From Mactra quadrangularis (Eukaryota; Mollusca; Bivalvia; Venerida; Mactridae), in the NCBI GenBank assembly GCA_025267735.1, contig CM046296.1, positions 26,190,464 through 26,254,463 of the forward strand: 64,000 nucleotides of DNA. The letters run 5' to 3'. Numbering within the stretch: the first letter of the stretch is position 1; every line of letters begins with the position of its first letter. The notes below the pieces were generated by a model that was given only the letters and a program-made list of their open reading frames with translations, did not search any database and was not told where the DNA came from. This document shows, piece by piece, positions 35,082 to 47,782 of this stretch. Position numbers and translations under genes: made by a program.

Positions 35082-35669
35082 GTAAGCACTTTGATTCTTA
35101 CATCACCTTATCCATGTTCAATTTTCTCCATAGCTAGCTTTCCTCAATGAACCACAATAGAAGTTATGGCTTGTTCTTTTTGTCCTAACACTGGTGTTTG
35201 ATGTGCTTGTCATAGCAATTTGTCATATGCTGTGGCAAAATGTTCTCTGTTGTAATTTTCATGTACACTTGACCGAGAGTATTATAATTTACTCAATTTG
35301 ATAAGTTTGTATTTTTGTACAGAGGATGGCATTTTATTGCTTGTTCTACCAAGGAAATAGTGGTTTGGTGAACTGTGTACTTAGTATGTAACAATATCAA
35401 GATGCTGATTTTGGGCACACAAGAAAACCAACAGTTTGAAGTCATATCCAAAGGGAGATAATTTAATGAAAACTGTAATATGTGGAGAAAAGACTGTTTT
35501 GACTAGATGATACAGTTATTGTTTGTGTCAGAATTTCAATAAATTAATCTTCACCGCAACTTGTCAGAAAATCTGTCTCTTTGATCAACATTAGAATTAC
35601 ACAACTATAAGACATAAAAACAAAATGTCCTTGTTGCAAGGAAAACAAATCAATGATTCTTTATTTCAG

Positions 35670-35699
35670 GATGATACCAAGGATAGTTATTCCTTGTAA
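35670..35699 (+). CDS. Candidate terminal exon, alternative 1
   Basis: After TCTTTATTTCAG, phase 0 reads DDTKDSYSL then TAA. Compatible in phase with the exon at 34938. Very short, so support is weak. Confidence 0.2.
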   Translation, partial: DDTKDSYSL

Positions 35700-35782
35700 T
35701 GTTTAGGATTGGGTTGTCACCAGTGACATAGATCAAAGTGTATTACAGCTAAGTGGATTTTTTTAAACTATATTTATTTATA

Positions 35783-36182
35783 TCAATCTGATTAAAACCC
35801 GATCTACAGTTTTACCGCTTGCATACTCGCCAATGTAGATCTGGCCTTTTCCAAACGAAGGTCACGTTCAGATGACCTTTTCTCATCATAATATTCATGA
35901 AAAAATTGTTATGATAGGTAACTTGTTTACATAGTCTACGTCACGAAATTTGAAATGAACCCCCCAATCGCAGACTGTGAATAATACCGTTGTTTTATTA
36001 GCATGCAAACATAGGTCTAACAATAGAAATTACGAAAATCAAAATGTGATTGTGATTTCGTCTAGATGAAAGCTAGGCATTGATTGGTTGACACAAAGTT
36101 CATCTCGACGTGACCTTGCATTGACTACTAAGTAGAGATCCAGTGCCACAACGCTCTACAGGATCTCTGTTTACGGAGATTG
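35783..36182. mobile_element. Dispersed repeat N, copy 2
   Basis: TCAATCTGATTAAAACCCGA at the start and ACAGGATCTCTGTTTACGGA near the end, colinear with 5091-5487. Flanks TATTTATAT / TACTTATAT may be a 9-bp duplication with one mismatch. Confidence 0.65.
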
Positions 36183-36239
36183 TACTTATATGTACTGAAT
36201 ATTGATATCTTTGAGTTTGTATTTCTTATAGATAATTGT

Positions 36240-36560
36240 TTTTGTTGGTTTTAAGGCCATAGAGACACATTTATTTGTTATATCACGCCAGTCGGACAAC
36301 ATACTCAACAAAAGGCTAAATCTTTGGATTTAGTTATGAACTAATATTATATATATATTATAGTTATATACTAGGAGCATACTTTCGTAAGTGACAGACA
36401 ACTGCCCTAGACTTCATTTAATATCACTGGACGAAGTGCGAATGGTCATAGAAATTATTTCATGATCAAACTGAATGAAAGTATGCCGTTGCCTGGGAAT
36501 TGAACCTACTGCCCCTCCATTGGTAAACTTGTGTGCTACTGACTTATAGCTAGTGCGATG
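36240..36560 (-). mobile_element. SINE B, reverse copy
   Basis: Reverse complement carries head TAGCTATAAGTCAGTAGCAC, B box GGTTCAATTCCC, AATCCAAAGATTTAGCCTTT and a decayed 3' tail; an AT-rich insertion (ATATAT) lies near 36350. Confidence 0.65.
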
Positions 36561-36634
36561 GGCTATAGTTGAATTACCTTTTACCTATTTGAACATTGAA
36601 ACCATTTTCTGTTCGCAATCAATGACTTTAACTA

Positions 36635-36892
36635 CTAGGCTGTCAAAAATTTCTGACACTTAGTAAGTTTAATGTTGCTCTGAAGTTCAATTATTGTACC
36701 GATCAAATCACATATAGAATCATTAGACAAAAATAACCTAGTTTCATCTACTCCCATGTAGCCTAGAGACTTACTTTTTAAGTTCTCCAGTGCTCTTTTT
36801 CTTTTCATCTTTTCAAACTTTCTCCTTTTCAACGACCATACGTATTTTAAACATAGGAACTCGGGTGTCCGAAGTAAACTTTCTAATAACAT
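36635..36892 (-). CDS. Unidentified 85-codon minus-strand ORF
   Basis: ATG at 36892, stop at 36635. Composition is protein-like: a basic stretch LKRRKFEKMKRKRALENLKS followed by a more mixed half. On the minus strand a GTAAGT donor-like site lies at 36774-36769, so only the first 39-40 codons may be exonic. No domain recognised; could be a relic of a mobile element or chance. Confidence 0.25.
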   Translation of the reverse strand: MLLESLLRTPEFLCLKYVWSLKRRKFEKMKRKRALENLKSKSLGYMGVDETRLFLSNDSICDLIGTIIELQSNIKLTKCQKFLTA

Positions 36893-37219
36893 TGTTGTTA
36901 ATTTTCAGACAAACCAACTTCAGAATACTGATGCTGTCATTCTGTAATGAGTTCCAATTCTTGAACCAACATGATGGCAGTCTTATATAGTGTTTGTGTT
37001 ATCTGTACAAGAATCATTTCAGGTATTTATATAAATTGTATAAAAATATATCTGTTCTATTGTAAGATGTTATTTTTTCTACATGTTTACAAAACAGCAA
37101 TGTGTCTTATGTATTTAAATAAGTTTAATTAATTTATGATATTGTCCATTAAATGGAGCTTTTATTGGTTGTTTAAAGTTCAAAGTAAAGGTCAATATCA
37201 CTTATCTACTCTCATTAAA

Positions 37220-37633
37220 CAGGGTTCGTACAGTCTTGAAATGTCCCTTAATTTTAAGGATTGTCTTGAAAAGGCCTTAAATTGCATGGATGATCCTGAG
37301 AAGCCCCTAAATATCTACTGTTTGCCCTGAATTACTATATGAAGGCCCTAAATTTAGTGAGGAAACTATTTGGTTAGTTAATAATCTAAATGATTTATAA
37401 GGCAATTGAGCGCCAAAACTAATATTTTCTTAATAACATATAATTCCGAATTTTGGTGTATTGACTGATTGAGGGGATGAACTTAACTTCGCTTTGTCAG
37501 GTTTCCATACGGGAAAAATCTCAGTCATCTGAATTAAGTGTTGTTATGCTTAATGAAAATAAGCTGTGAATTTAGTATTAAGAGGCCCTGAGAAAGCCCT
37601 AAATTTATGTATGAGAAGTGTGTATGAACCATG
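37220..37633. mobile_element. TIR element CAGGGTTCGTAC
   Basis: CAGGGTTCGTACAGTCTTG at the left and CACTT-like GTGTGTATGAACCATG at the right; TTAAA directly on both sides. Interior repeats GCCCTAAAT and CCTTAAATT. hAT-like ends, class not proved. Confidence 0.6.
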
Positions 37634-37871
37634 TTAAAATTGCAGCATAAAGTAACTTTTTATATAGTGTTGAATAAATCAAAACTAGTGCTCATGGTTT
37701 CATGATTTGCGTTGCCAGCATTCTATTAATGATTCCATTTTACCTATTGGGTTTGAACTATATTTTATTTAGGTAAATACATTAATACATATACTCAGTA
37801 ATAGTCAAATGTTGCAAAAGAGAGTATTGAGAAGATATATTTTACGTATTTAATAAATAATTGTTTTTCAG

Positions 37872-37895
37872 GAATTTAACAAAATGATGTCATAA
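37872..37895 (+). CDS. Candidate terminal exon, alternative 2
   Basis: After TTGTTTTTCAG, phase 0 reads EFNKMMS then TAA, followed by a long possible 3'UTR to AATAAA at 39536. Phase-compatible with the exon at 34938. Weak. Confidence 0.2.
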   Translation, partial: EFNKMMS

Positions 37896-39020
37896 CAAGC
37901 AGTTTACAATCTTTCCAAGGAACATAATTCACTGGACCTCTTGAAGGAGAGAGATGGAAGACCACTTTGATTGGACCAGCTCAGTGACAGAGAAGAAAAA
38001 CACGCTAAGATCTTTACATTTACTTATAGTTTTTTGCCAAGACTATGCTGTCTTTTCATAGTGATAAATGTTGACCCCATTTTCAAAATGGTTACTTTAC
38101 TATATTTAAAGGATAGTTTAGATATCTAAAGTGATCATTTTCCCCACAAATCTGACTTCATTGAAATATCTGTTGGCCATTTTTTACCATTCTAATATAT
38201 GGAAACTTGCAGGTTAACTGGTACTGTAATTGTTGTCTACTCATGTAAGTCTATATGTAAATGTATAGTTTAAGGTAATGGCACGAGAGAACTGGTTCAT
38301 GTTGCAAGTTTTCATGGTTTGGTGTAAAACTGGCTAGCATTCATTTTATTGAAGTCTGGTTGTTGGCTAGATTAGTTAGCAATAGTTATTACGATATAGA
38401 TAGGACTTTTTCTCTAGTCATTTCCTTTAGTACAAAAATCATTGATTTTCTGAAAAATGTGTTTGTACTGACTTTACATATAAGCAGACGTAAAATGGTT
38501 CTCCCATTTTAGTTTTGTATATCACGTCACATTTAAGCTGATGTTTTGGATTTTAGATTCATTTAACTTAAGCATAGTTTAAATGAATACTATGTAAAAG
38601 AAAGAGAAAAAGTCTATATTTAGAACATCTACTTTTCCTCGTTTATGCTATATATCTTCATTGTAGTTTCTGAATAACTGGGCCATTTGAACTAATTTTG
38701 ATTTTAATTGTTGATCAAAAACACTGCATTCATATATGTTTGTGCAAGTAGCATAAGTTCTTGCTATCCATTGTCTAGTATTTATTTTATTGTAGAATTA
38801 ATTTGATATTTGTGTTTATCACTGATATTATCGTGAACTCGAGTTATATTTCTTACAAGTTTAAAGAATATATTGAAATGATATACTATGATTATTTCTT
38901 ATCAGGACAATAATGATTTATAGCTCAGTCACATTGACCTTAGACTAGGATTACAATATTAATATCACATTAGATAAGTTAGCCATAGTGTTTTCACTGA
39001 TAAATTAATTTTTGTATTCA

Positions 39021-39310
39021 TTATACCCCCGCTTCGAAGAAGAGGGGGGTATACTGTTTTACCCTTGTCCGTGCGTGCGTGTGTGCGTCCGTCCGTCCGT
39101 CCGTCCGTCCGTCCGTTACAAAATTTCCGTCACAGTTTTCTCAGCAACTATACCATGCAGCAGCCTGAAACTTTGCATATTGCTTCATCCTATAGTCCCA
39201 TGTGGTGTAAAGCGATTTCATGCTCCTCGCTCATCTACTTCCTGTTTGTCGCATATTTTTAGATTTTGGCGGGGGTATCACTAGTGAGCATTAGCTCACA
39301 GATTTACTTG
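39021..39310 (+). mobile_element. Small Helitron-like element O, copy 2
   Basis: Same termini and hairpins as the copy at 31700 and nearly identical body; longer (GTCC)n tract (39088-39117). Insertion after A, before T. Confidence 0.85.
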
Positions 39311-39535
39311 TTTGTCTCTGGTCAATAAGAACAGGCTATATTTATAATAGTTGGAGGAAAAGTATGATGTATTAAGGAAGAGGTGTGGAATACCATTGTT
39401 CAGTTACTCGGACACTATTGGCTTTGAAAATTCAATTTTGCTAAATTGATTTGTTTTGGAATGATTTGTAATTGTATCTATATGGCCATTGTAAAGGCAT
39501 AGAGGTGTATTTTAACAGTTTTAATTTTATATTGA

Positions 39536-39541
39536 AATAAA
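39536..39541 (+). promoter_or_regulatory. Candidate poly(A) signal
   Basis: AATAAA followed by AGCAGTTTTAAAG; could end a transcript using the acceptor at 37872. Confidence 0.2.
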
Positions 39542-40780
39542 AGCAGTTTTAAAGTTTAAATTGAACATTGAACTTGGGACTAAGGGATGTTTGTTTCATT
39601 TATTCATAGTCAGTGGTAGAAAATGTTGGCATTTCCACACCTCAGTGTAATGTCTATGACTCCTTACCCAATTTACTTGTATAAGTCTATATGTTAACAT
39701 TAGTATGCTATAGAATTTTGTAATTGTGTCTATTAAATAAGATCTTAGGTTGTTGATAAGTAAATTACTAAACAATCTTCATTGCAAACTTGAGACCAAT
39801 TACCATTTTATATGATTTTATGAGATTCAATATTGAACTTATATTCTAAAAGGAATTGCTCCAGAGTTTGGCTGCTAGACTTCAATCTAGATTTTTAGGT
39901 ATAAAAACGATAACATTTTGTGTTCAAAAATTTACAGATATTTCTACCTTTTGGCTATATCACAAATGATTTAACAGTACTGCATATACATGAGTGAATG
40001 TCTTGGGTAAGGAGTCTTTTAAACTTAGTACAATCCAAAATAACTTGCATGTTAAATGTTTATTGAAAAACTGTCATGGAACACCCTGTTTACAAGAATT
40101 GTCTTTGTTATCTTGGGCTTTTGAAAATATCAAACTCTGGTCATAAATAATATCAAATATTATTAGTATATCATGAAAACAAATTGTGTAAATTGGTGTT
40201 TAAGACAGTTTTTGTTACAGGGCTCAATATTAAGGTCTTCCGATTGCCCCTGACAACCTATTTATTTGGGTTTGGATAACTTGTTAATACTTGTAAGGCC
40301 ATGCCATATCGGAATTTTGTTAAGCGTCCGCATGTGCATAGGTTTTAGAATCCTCAATCAAAATAAAAAACAAAATTGTTAGTTAAATTTTCTTAAATAA
40401 TTCCGATTTTCTGGAATTCAATACAATTTAATTTAGGGAAAATTGAGTTCGGCAACGACGTTATTCATCGTAAGCAATTTTTCATAACCACATCATTACA
40501 ATATATATTTTACGTGAATTTTTTATCTTAAATTCAGACCATTGTTTCATTTTATGCAGATGTTCTATTGAAAAAAATATATATAATGCATTGTCTTTTG
40601 TTGTAAAAAATATTTGTGTTTTTGGTTTGTGTGTTTTTGTGAATAGGTACCTAGGTTTGTCAAATTTGAGTTGACGCTTAACAGAATTCGGATTTGGCAT
40701 GGCTTAAACATTTGGTAAACATCAGACATGTGAAATAAAGAGCTGGTTGTCCATCTGGGCAATCTACTTTGAGAATTTTA
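39542..40780. other. Unannotated stretch
   Basis: No gene or element recognised. Confidence 0.35.
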
Positions 40781-41062
40781 TTTATTTTTGTTGTTGGGTT
40801 TAATACCTTAAGCAAACTCATTGTACAGGTCAGCAAACTGCGGTCAGTCAACCTACTCACTGTGCCTGGAAAGGCTAAATCTCTGGATTTAGCTGCTAAT
40901 CAACTACTAGGCACATACTTTCGTCAGTGACTGACAACTGTGAGTGAGAATGGCTGCATGAATAATTTCATGACCAAGCTCCATGACAGTATACCTCGCC
41001 CAGGAATTGAACCCATGACATCTTGATCAGTAGATTTGCGTTCTACCAACTGAGTAAGCGAG
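40781..41062 (-). mobile_element. SINE B, reverse copy, well-kept tRNA head
   Basis: Reverse complement: CTCGCTTACTCAGTTGGTAG, B box GGGTTCAATTCC, then GGTATACTG, GAGATTTAGCCTTTCC and tail TTAAACCCAACAACAAAAAT. A G-rich run (41061-41080) abuts the head. Confidence 0.8.
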
Positions 41063-41470
41063 GGGGGGGGGGGTGGGGGGCTGATGAGAATTAATGTTGA
41101 GTCCTGTGTTATATAGTTCCTTTCCACATGTATATTTTTTTTCTCAATTGTCAAAACTTAAAAATTTCACAATGACTAATGATGTGTAAAAATATTTCTT
41201 GTTGAACAATGGATCATGCTATTTAGTTAAACTTGTATGTTTTAAGATAGGATGAAGTAGACAAATAACTGGGCCGTTTAATGTGTGCTTGCTTCAGTTT
41301 ATGATTTTTACTTACTTAATATTTATAAGAAAAAATATTTCAGTCAGATGAAATTATTCAAATTTTGACATATGAGAAAAACAGACTACAGTTTCAAGTT
41401 TCTGATTGATTTGAACTTTGCATCTCTAGTTCAACAACCTTACTGACTTTACCATGATTTGAAAATATTT

Positions 41471-41731
41471 TTATACCCCCGCTTCGAAGAAGAGGGGGGT
41501 ATACTGTTTTACCCTTGTCCGTGCGTGTGTCCGTCCGTTACAAAATTTCCGTCGCAGTTTTCTCAGCAACTATAACATGCAGCAGCCTAATACTTTGCAT
41601 ATTGCTTCATCCCATAGTCCCATGTGGTGTAAAGCGATTTCATGCTCCTTGCTCATCTACTTCCTGTTTGTCGCATATTTTTAGATTTTTGCGGGGGTAT
41701 CACTAGTGAGCATTAGCTCACAGATTTACTT
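41471..41731 (+). mobile_element. Small Helitron-like element O, copy 3
   Basis: Same termini as the copy at 31700; short (GTCC) tract; the 3' terminal G is lost in a T-run. Confidence 0.8.
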
Positions 41732-42202
41732 TTTTTTACCACTTGACCAATATAACTATGTGCATGTCACTGTACCATATACCATTTAGGACCTTTATCT
41801 TGTGTATATATCATGCATTGAAGATATGAAGACATTCTTAGTGACCCATCAACTTTATTAAAATATTTAGGAACAGGCTTATTTTAGCAGTTATAACTTT
41901 GGATTGGTAATCATTGGGTAGTCAGCTCTGTGTTGGTTCAAATCCCATCCAAAACCTAACCTGTTGTTTCCGTGAGTAAGAAACTTTATCCTACTCGTTC
42001 AGTACTGGGGTAACAGGAAGTCGACTTGAAAGTGATTAATTTAAGTTGAAAGAATTTGTTTCACAATCAAGCTAAATCAAATTATTGGGTGATGAGTATT
42101 GCTCAAGCCCTTTAATAAAGTATATGTTTCATTAAAAAAAAAAATATATATATATATAAATGAATATATATATAAAGTTACCTAGTTACTAACATTCTAC
42201 AG

Positions 42203-42233
42203 GACTATTGAAAGATGAGAAGCTGGTATTCAG
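42203..42233 (+). CDS. Candidate 31-bp microexon, unknown gene
   Basis: TACTAAC branch-like site and TTCTACAG acceptor upstream, CAG/GTATGAGT donor downstream. Only one frame is open, reading LLKDEKLVF. The splice signals are unusually good for chance, but no neighbouring exon was found. Confidence 0.25.
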
Positions 42234-44389
42234 GTATGAGTTCTAAAAAACTAACGTTTTTTGTTTGGCTACAGTATGTTTAGTCTAAGTGTATAAATCT
42301 ATTATGTCTGATAGAATATTACTTAAAATTATCAAGATGTATAAGATGTTATTAGATTCTGTTTTAAATAATTGTCTTTAAAAATCGTTTGTAAATAATT
42401 TTCATGACAATTTTAATTCACTCAGTCATAGTGATAGGATTTTTTTGCAATAGTTATGTACTGTCCGTTTTTTCTCAACTGTCAAAGCTTGAATAATTTC
42501 AGGGTGACTGAATGCATTGTTTTTGTACTGACTGCCTATTTTTTATTAAAAATATCTTGACTAAAACCTATTATAGGGCATAAGAATCTTTACTCAATCA
42601 TAAGACACACTTTTGGAAACTCATGGGTGTAATACGACAATAATTTTAACAAACGCATTCATCGCAAAATTATTCATGATGAGACAGTTGAGAAAGAACA
42701 AAACATGTACACTCTGAAATGATTCACATTATGTAACCAGGCAGTGCTCACTGTACAAAATATAGAAATTACCTGAAAATAAAGATTTATACGCTTCTAT
42801 GTTCTTGTATTGGGACCACCTAAAGTTTAGTGCTTTTGTATCATAGGAAGGATTAATGAATAAAAACCTGTCATAAGAATTAAATTAAGATATATAAATT
42901 TTCTTACAAAGATTGAGTGACATTTGGTCTTATTACATTATATACTAATTATTTTATATTACAATTTTAAGATATAATTTAGGTGGTCACCTTATTTGAA
43001 CTGTACTGTAGTTGAAATCATGAAAGGGGATTTGTAATGCATGTGAAATACATATCATCTTTCATGATGTTTAACATTAGTTAAATAGCCAACTACCAAC
43101 CTTTTGTGTACACATTTATCATTATGTAAAAGACAGTATTTGACTTGGATATTTTTTATTGTATTTGTTTGCATTTATATATTTTATATCACAGTATCTT
43201 AACTTGAAGAGGGGAAATTCATTCTAATTGTTAGGTTTCTTATTTATTTGTTTAAACTTCATTTTATCTTGCATTTATCAATCTATCATTAATACTTATT
43301 TGGTAACTTGTCCGATGCATTCCCAGAAAACAAACTTTAAGAAAGTTAGGGTAGATTTCAAAATCAAAATTTGTTTGCTACAATGTATGATCAATAGGGG
43401 GGAAGGGGGAGGGAACTTCGGTGGCAGTAGTGTCAATAGACTAGCAGTTTGACTAGTCAGTTATATATAAGATTCCGGCGAGTTTGATGTTGGATAACCA
43501 TTAGTATTATCCCAAAATATTTTAGTCAGTAAAACTTTTATTCAATTATGTTTTGGGGGGTGTACAGGGGATCTGGCTCACTGTTATAGTTCACCAGTTA
43601 AATACCAATCTCATTACAATCAAGCCTCATACATTCTAAAGTCTCTCTGACTGCAACAATTGTTGCATGGTGGTTGATACTGCTATTATTGTGTAGTCAT
43701 GGCAACACATTAAGATAAGTTGTGGGAATAACACAAATTAGTCTCCTGAAGTATTCCTATGTTCTTAGAATGTCTTCAGCTGTTTAGATTTTAATAATTT
43801 GTTCCCAAGAAGTGACTTCAAAGTTTCTCTATAGCTGACATTGAATTTCTTTAACTATATATCCTTTGTAGAAACTTTGCAAAGGGTATTGTTGCAATTG
43901 TTTGACAATATCACCATGGAGATGCCGAATTTGAATTAACAGAAGTATAATATGAGTTGCAGCAATGTTGAAGTTATTGCAGTAACATGGTCTTAGTAAG
44001 AAAGTCTCATTTAAGTTTAATTTATCTCCAACAGCAAGGGTGAAATTTTAATGCCGTGTACTAAGATATGGAAGTCCCAACTGATCTATTGGGTGAACCT
44101 TGGTAGCACTAATATGATGTCTTCACTAGAAAACAAACAATTTAAAAAATGTATCCCTAGACTCAGGATATTTAGTTTCAAAGAAGTGAGCATGTCAGTG
44201 AGTAACAAGCTGCAGAGGTCAGATCTAAATGAGATTTGTTGAATTCTGTTGAACAATACAGTGAGCTAGATAAGGAGTGATTTCATGGTTTCATCACTGC
44301 ATCTCATCTAGTTTTTGATTTCCTTGTGTGAGGAGTTAGTTAATTTATTGTTTGCTTAAAGTTAGAGTGCACTATCTTACTTTCTGTCA
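42234..44389. other. Unannotated stretch
   Basis: No gene or element recognised. Confidence 0.35.
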
Positions 44390-44663
44390 TTATACCCCCG
44401 CTTCGAAGAAGAGGGGGGTATACTGTTTTACCCTTGTCTGTGTGTGCGTGCGTTTGTCCGTCCGTCCGTTACAAAATTTCCGTCGCAGTTTTCTCAGCAA
44501 CTATAACATGCAGCAGCCTAATACTTTGCATATTGCTTCATCCCATAGTCCCATGTGGTGTAAAGCGATTTCATGCTCCTTGCTCATCTACTTCCTGTTT
44601 GTCGCATATTTTTAGATTTTGGCGGGGGTATCACTAGTGAGCATTAGCTCACAGATTTACTTG
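44390..44663 (+). mobile_element. Small Helitron-like element O, copy 4
   Basis: Same termini and body as the copies at 31700, 39021 and 41471; shares with 41471 several substitutions (GTCGCAG, AACATGCAGCAGCCTAATAC), so those two form a subgroup. Confidence 0.85.
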
Positions 44664-45551
44664 TTTTACTTATTAAGAAACTGAAGGTTCTGTTGTGATC
44701 AGGTTTGCATGGTCACAATGAAATCTGACATGCTGTACCAGTGGCATGTTCATGGCTGTCGTTGGCAACCTCAGTACATTCTTCTGTTACACTCCAGAAG
44801 TACTGTGGGCAATTTGACTGGAGAAATCTCGTTTTCATGAATATGCATGAGGCAGGCAATGATTTTTTCACAAATTCGGGAAAATGACCCATGCCCCTAG
44901 AATTGGGAATTTTATCGGCAATTAGGTTTAAATTGGGCTCAAATGTCATGCAAATTTAATAACAAAGCAGATTTAGATAACAAAATTTAAGTTTTTAGTT
45001 TCATTCTTAATTAATTTAATTAGTTAATTAAAAAGAAAGATTACTGGGATGACTATGATTTCAGCTGAAACATACTTACAGCTGTCTTTTTTCAAAAAAA
45101 AAATTTTTTTTAAGTTTTATTGGAATTTTGGATGGAAATTTGGGGGAAAAAATATGATTTTAGATTGGGAGTATAGCCCATAAACGGCTAAAAAAATGAC
45201 AAAAAAACTGGCAGGGGACACCAATCTCTTTCCAATGAAATCTGATGTTACGATCAAATACTCTTCAATAACAAGGACATCATACTGGGATTTTCTTCAC
45301 CTGTTTAAGAAATATCACAAATGGAGACTGCCATTTTGAATGGTAACCCGAACCTTAAATATAAAACGTAATTCCATTGGCTTAATTTCTGCATTGGTTT
45401 CCTTGTAGAACCAATGGAACTGCCTCATTAATTATTCATGATATTCCTAACCGAATAGCCCACTGTACATAACACAGCATAACAGAGAAATTATGTATTG
45501 TGGGATAACCGACAATGGAAAAAGCATATGCCTATTAATGTAATTCAACTC

Positions 45552-45828
45552 TGGCCTGTAGTGCGGATGGTAGCACGCCGGGATTTGAAACCTCATGACC
45601 CTAAGGGTTTACGGGTTTCAAATCCCACCCAGGGAGGTTATACCCTTACATGAAAATTTGACAATAATGACAATTTTCCTCCATTGATAAGATAATATGG
45701 AGAAGTTGCTGGCCCTGTGGAAGGGAAGGTGTGTACTGGTTATAGACAATGGTCCCGAAAGCTAGGTTAGGTGCGCTGGACTCAGTAAAATGACCAAAAT
45801 TGTGTTGACATAAACCCAATTAAAAAAT
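45552..45828 (+). mobile_element. SINE A copy
   Basis: Head GCCTGTAGTGCGGATGGTAG, B box GGGTTTCAAATCCCACCC, GGGAGGTTATACCCTTACAT, GAGAAGTTGCTGGCCCTGTG, GCTAGGTTAGGTGCGCTGGA and an A-rich end. Confidence 0.75.
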
Positions 45829-46105
45829 AGTAAGATTGTGGTCAGTGGCTTCTGCTTTAAATATTGTCATCTTAATGCATATACAGCTTAGTTAATGTTG
45901 CTTGTCCATGTGAAGTAGAGGTGTAATACAGCAACTGTACTTCCTTGCCTTCAAGCTAGTGATTATGGCTGTTTATGAATGGAGTGGTCCTGGGTTAGAA
46001 TCTAAGATAGGACCATGGAATTTATACTGGGTTACTAGCATACAGCACAGGAAACTAGATCTTTATTCTCTGTTCTGAGTAAAGCCTATGCCTTAAACAT
46101 CACCC

Positions 46106-46168
46106 CTTTGTCATTTTTGTGTTAAAGTTTTTAAATCCGGCTTTAATGTGGTTTCCACTTCACATTTA
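46106..46168 (+). repeat. Dispersed repeat shared with 18352-18424
   Basis: CCCTTTGTCATTTTTGTGTT, then CCGGCTTTAATGTGGTTTCC. Confidence 0.5.
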
Positions 46169-46380
46169 AAAATTATCAACTAGCCTGACTATGACATTGT
46201 ATTTTCACTTACTTGAATCAATTTTTTTGTTCCAGGCTTCAGGCTGATGTGCTAAGGAGATGTTTTTTTCTATAATGTAGCTAGAAATCAAAGTGATATG
46301 TAAAATATAAAATATGATTAAAATGGAGATAGTGCACTCAAATTTTAAGCCGATATATGACACAATATGACTGATATATT

Positions 46381-46520
46381 AGGTCAGGGTGGTTCTAGGC
46401 CATTGTGGAGAATGTCTTCTGACACAAGAGGGCTTTGATGTTTTGGGTCAGGGTAGTCTTAGCCCATGTCTTTTGACACAAGAGGGCTTTGATGTTTTGG
46501 GTCAGGGTAGTCTTAGCTGA
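46381..46520 (+). repeat. 54-bp tandem repeat, about 2.5 units
   Basis: GGGTCAGGGTAGTCTTAG recurs at 46445 and 46499; GACACAAGAGGGCTTTGATG lies in each full unit. The first unit has a small insertion. Confidence 0.8.
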
Positions 46521-46767
46521 CACAATGTGGTGATGAAATCATGGAATCATTCTTTTCCCCTTCAGTTTGTAATGTTTGAGATGCAGATCCCATTTAGAGT
46601 ATAGTCTAGATTAAGAATCTGGACTAAACACAAGTTATTGTTGTATATATGTACAGACACACTCGTAAGGCAGGTATTTCATGTGCATGTTGTCTGCCAA
46701 TATGTCATCTCTGCAAACATCTGTATAGTAACAAGGTGAATACTTTTATAAATGATAAACACTTATG

Positions 46768-47782
46768 CAGGCGTCACACTGTCCCAAAATTGAAACCTGA
46801 TGGACAAACAAAATATGCAATTTCAAATTTCACGCGAAGATGGTCCTGAAATAAGTTGACAACCAATCAACATCCAAAACAAGTACGATTGTTACAGAAG
46901 GCTACGCGATCGCATCCAATCCACACATGATCATTCCTACTAAAGTTTATGCAACATATGCAATTCACACATGGAGTAGTCTACCACAGGACTTGCAAAG
47001 GCCATACAATTGGTTACAACATTATAGTGTTAAGTGTGATGTGTTTGAACGTAGGCATGAAGCGTCACTTGACCCCTGGGCGGTCAAAAGCGGCATATTT
47101 TAGTAGCTTATAGTATTGGGAGCACAACTAGGTTTTAACACAAATTTGGATTTGATTTTACTTTATCATGCCACCAAAAGTAGGAGGAGGCAAGGGTGAG
47201 GGTCTTGATAATAAATACAGAACCCAGATGAGGAAAGCAGAGGCATGATTTAGAGGTCCAAGAAAACTACTGAGCATTCAACTTCTTTTCCTTAAAATTA
47301 TATACAAGCTGAATCCTCGGTTATTTAAGTTCAATATTTACAATTTTTATACATCATGATCCCATCTTGATGTTATCATACCAAAATAGGATGGCAACTT
47401 AACCGTAGGTGGGGGGGGAGCTTCAAGTAGTTGTGTTGCTTTTCTAAGACAATCGAGCATCTTTTTCCCTTTATATTGTCTTCTTGAGGCTAAAAATGCC
47501 AGATATGACACAGAAGATCACACGAACTGAAGACAAAGACTACAAAATTAGATGGCTTTAAGACGACTTTACAAAGCCTAAAATTGGCATTTTTTGACAT
47601 GCCCTAGATTTTGGACCGCTCACAAAGTTATTGCCGGAGTCTGAAAATATTAGCCGGGGTCATGCAATGGCTGAAGATGCCCTCTCAAATGGCCTGAAGT
47701 TATAATGATCAGATCCGAATTTGAATATTTCCTTACTTGTTTGTCCATCAAGTGCTTATATCGGGACAGTGTGACGCCTGCT
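46768..47782. mobile_element. TIR element GCAGGCGTCACACTGTCCC
   Basis: GCAGGCGTCACACTGTCCC at the left and GGGACAGTGTGACGCCTGC at the right are exact reverse complements. 1.0 kb, no transposase frame, target duplication not evident. Confidence 0.75.

Noticed and set aside
40990..41062. Possible tRNA gene (minus strand)
   Set aside because: A and B boxes are good, but the sequence continues into the SINE B body and tail and the acceptor stem does not close.
44713..44949. 78-codon minus-strand open frame
   Set aside because: No splice signals, homology or composition that separate it from chance.
46649..46849. 66-codon cysteine-containing open frame
   Set aside because: Half of it lies across the end of the GCAGGCG TIR element; no domain spacing recognised.
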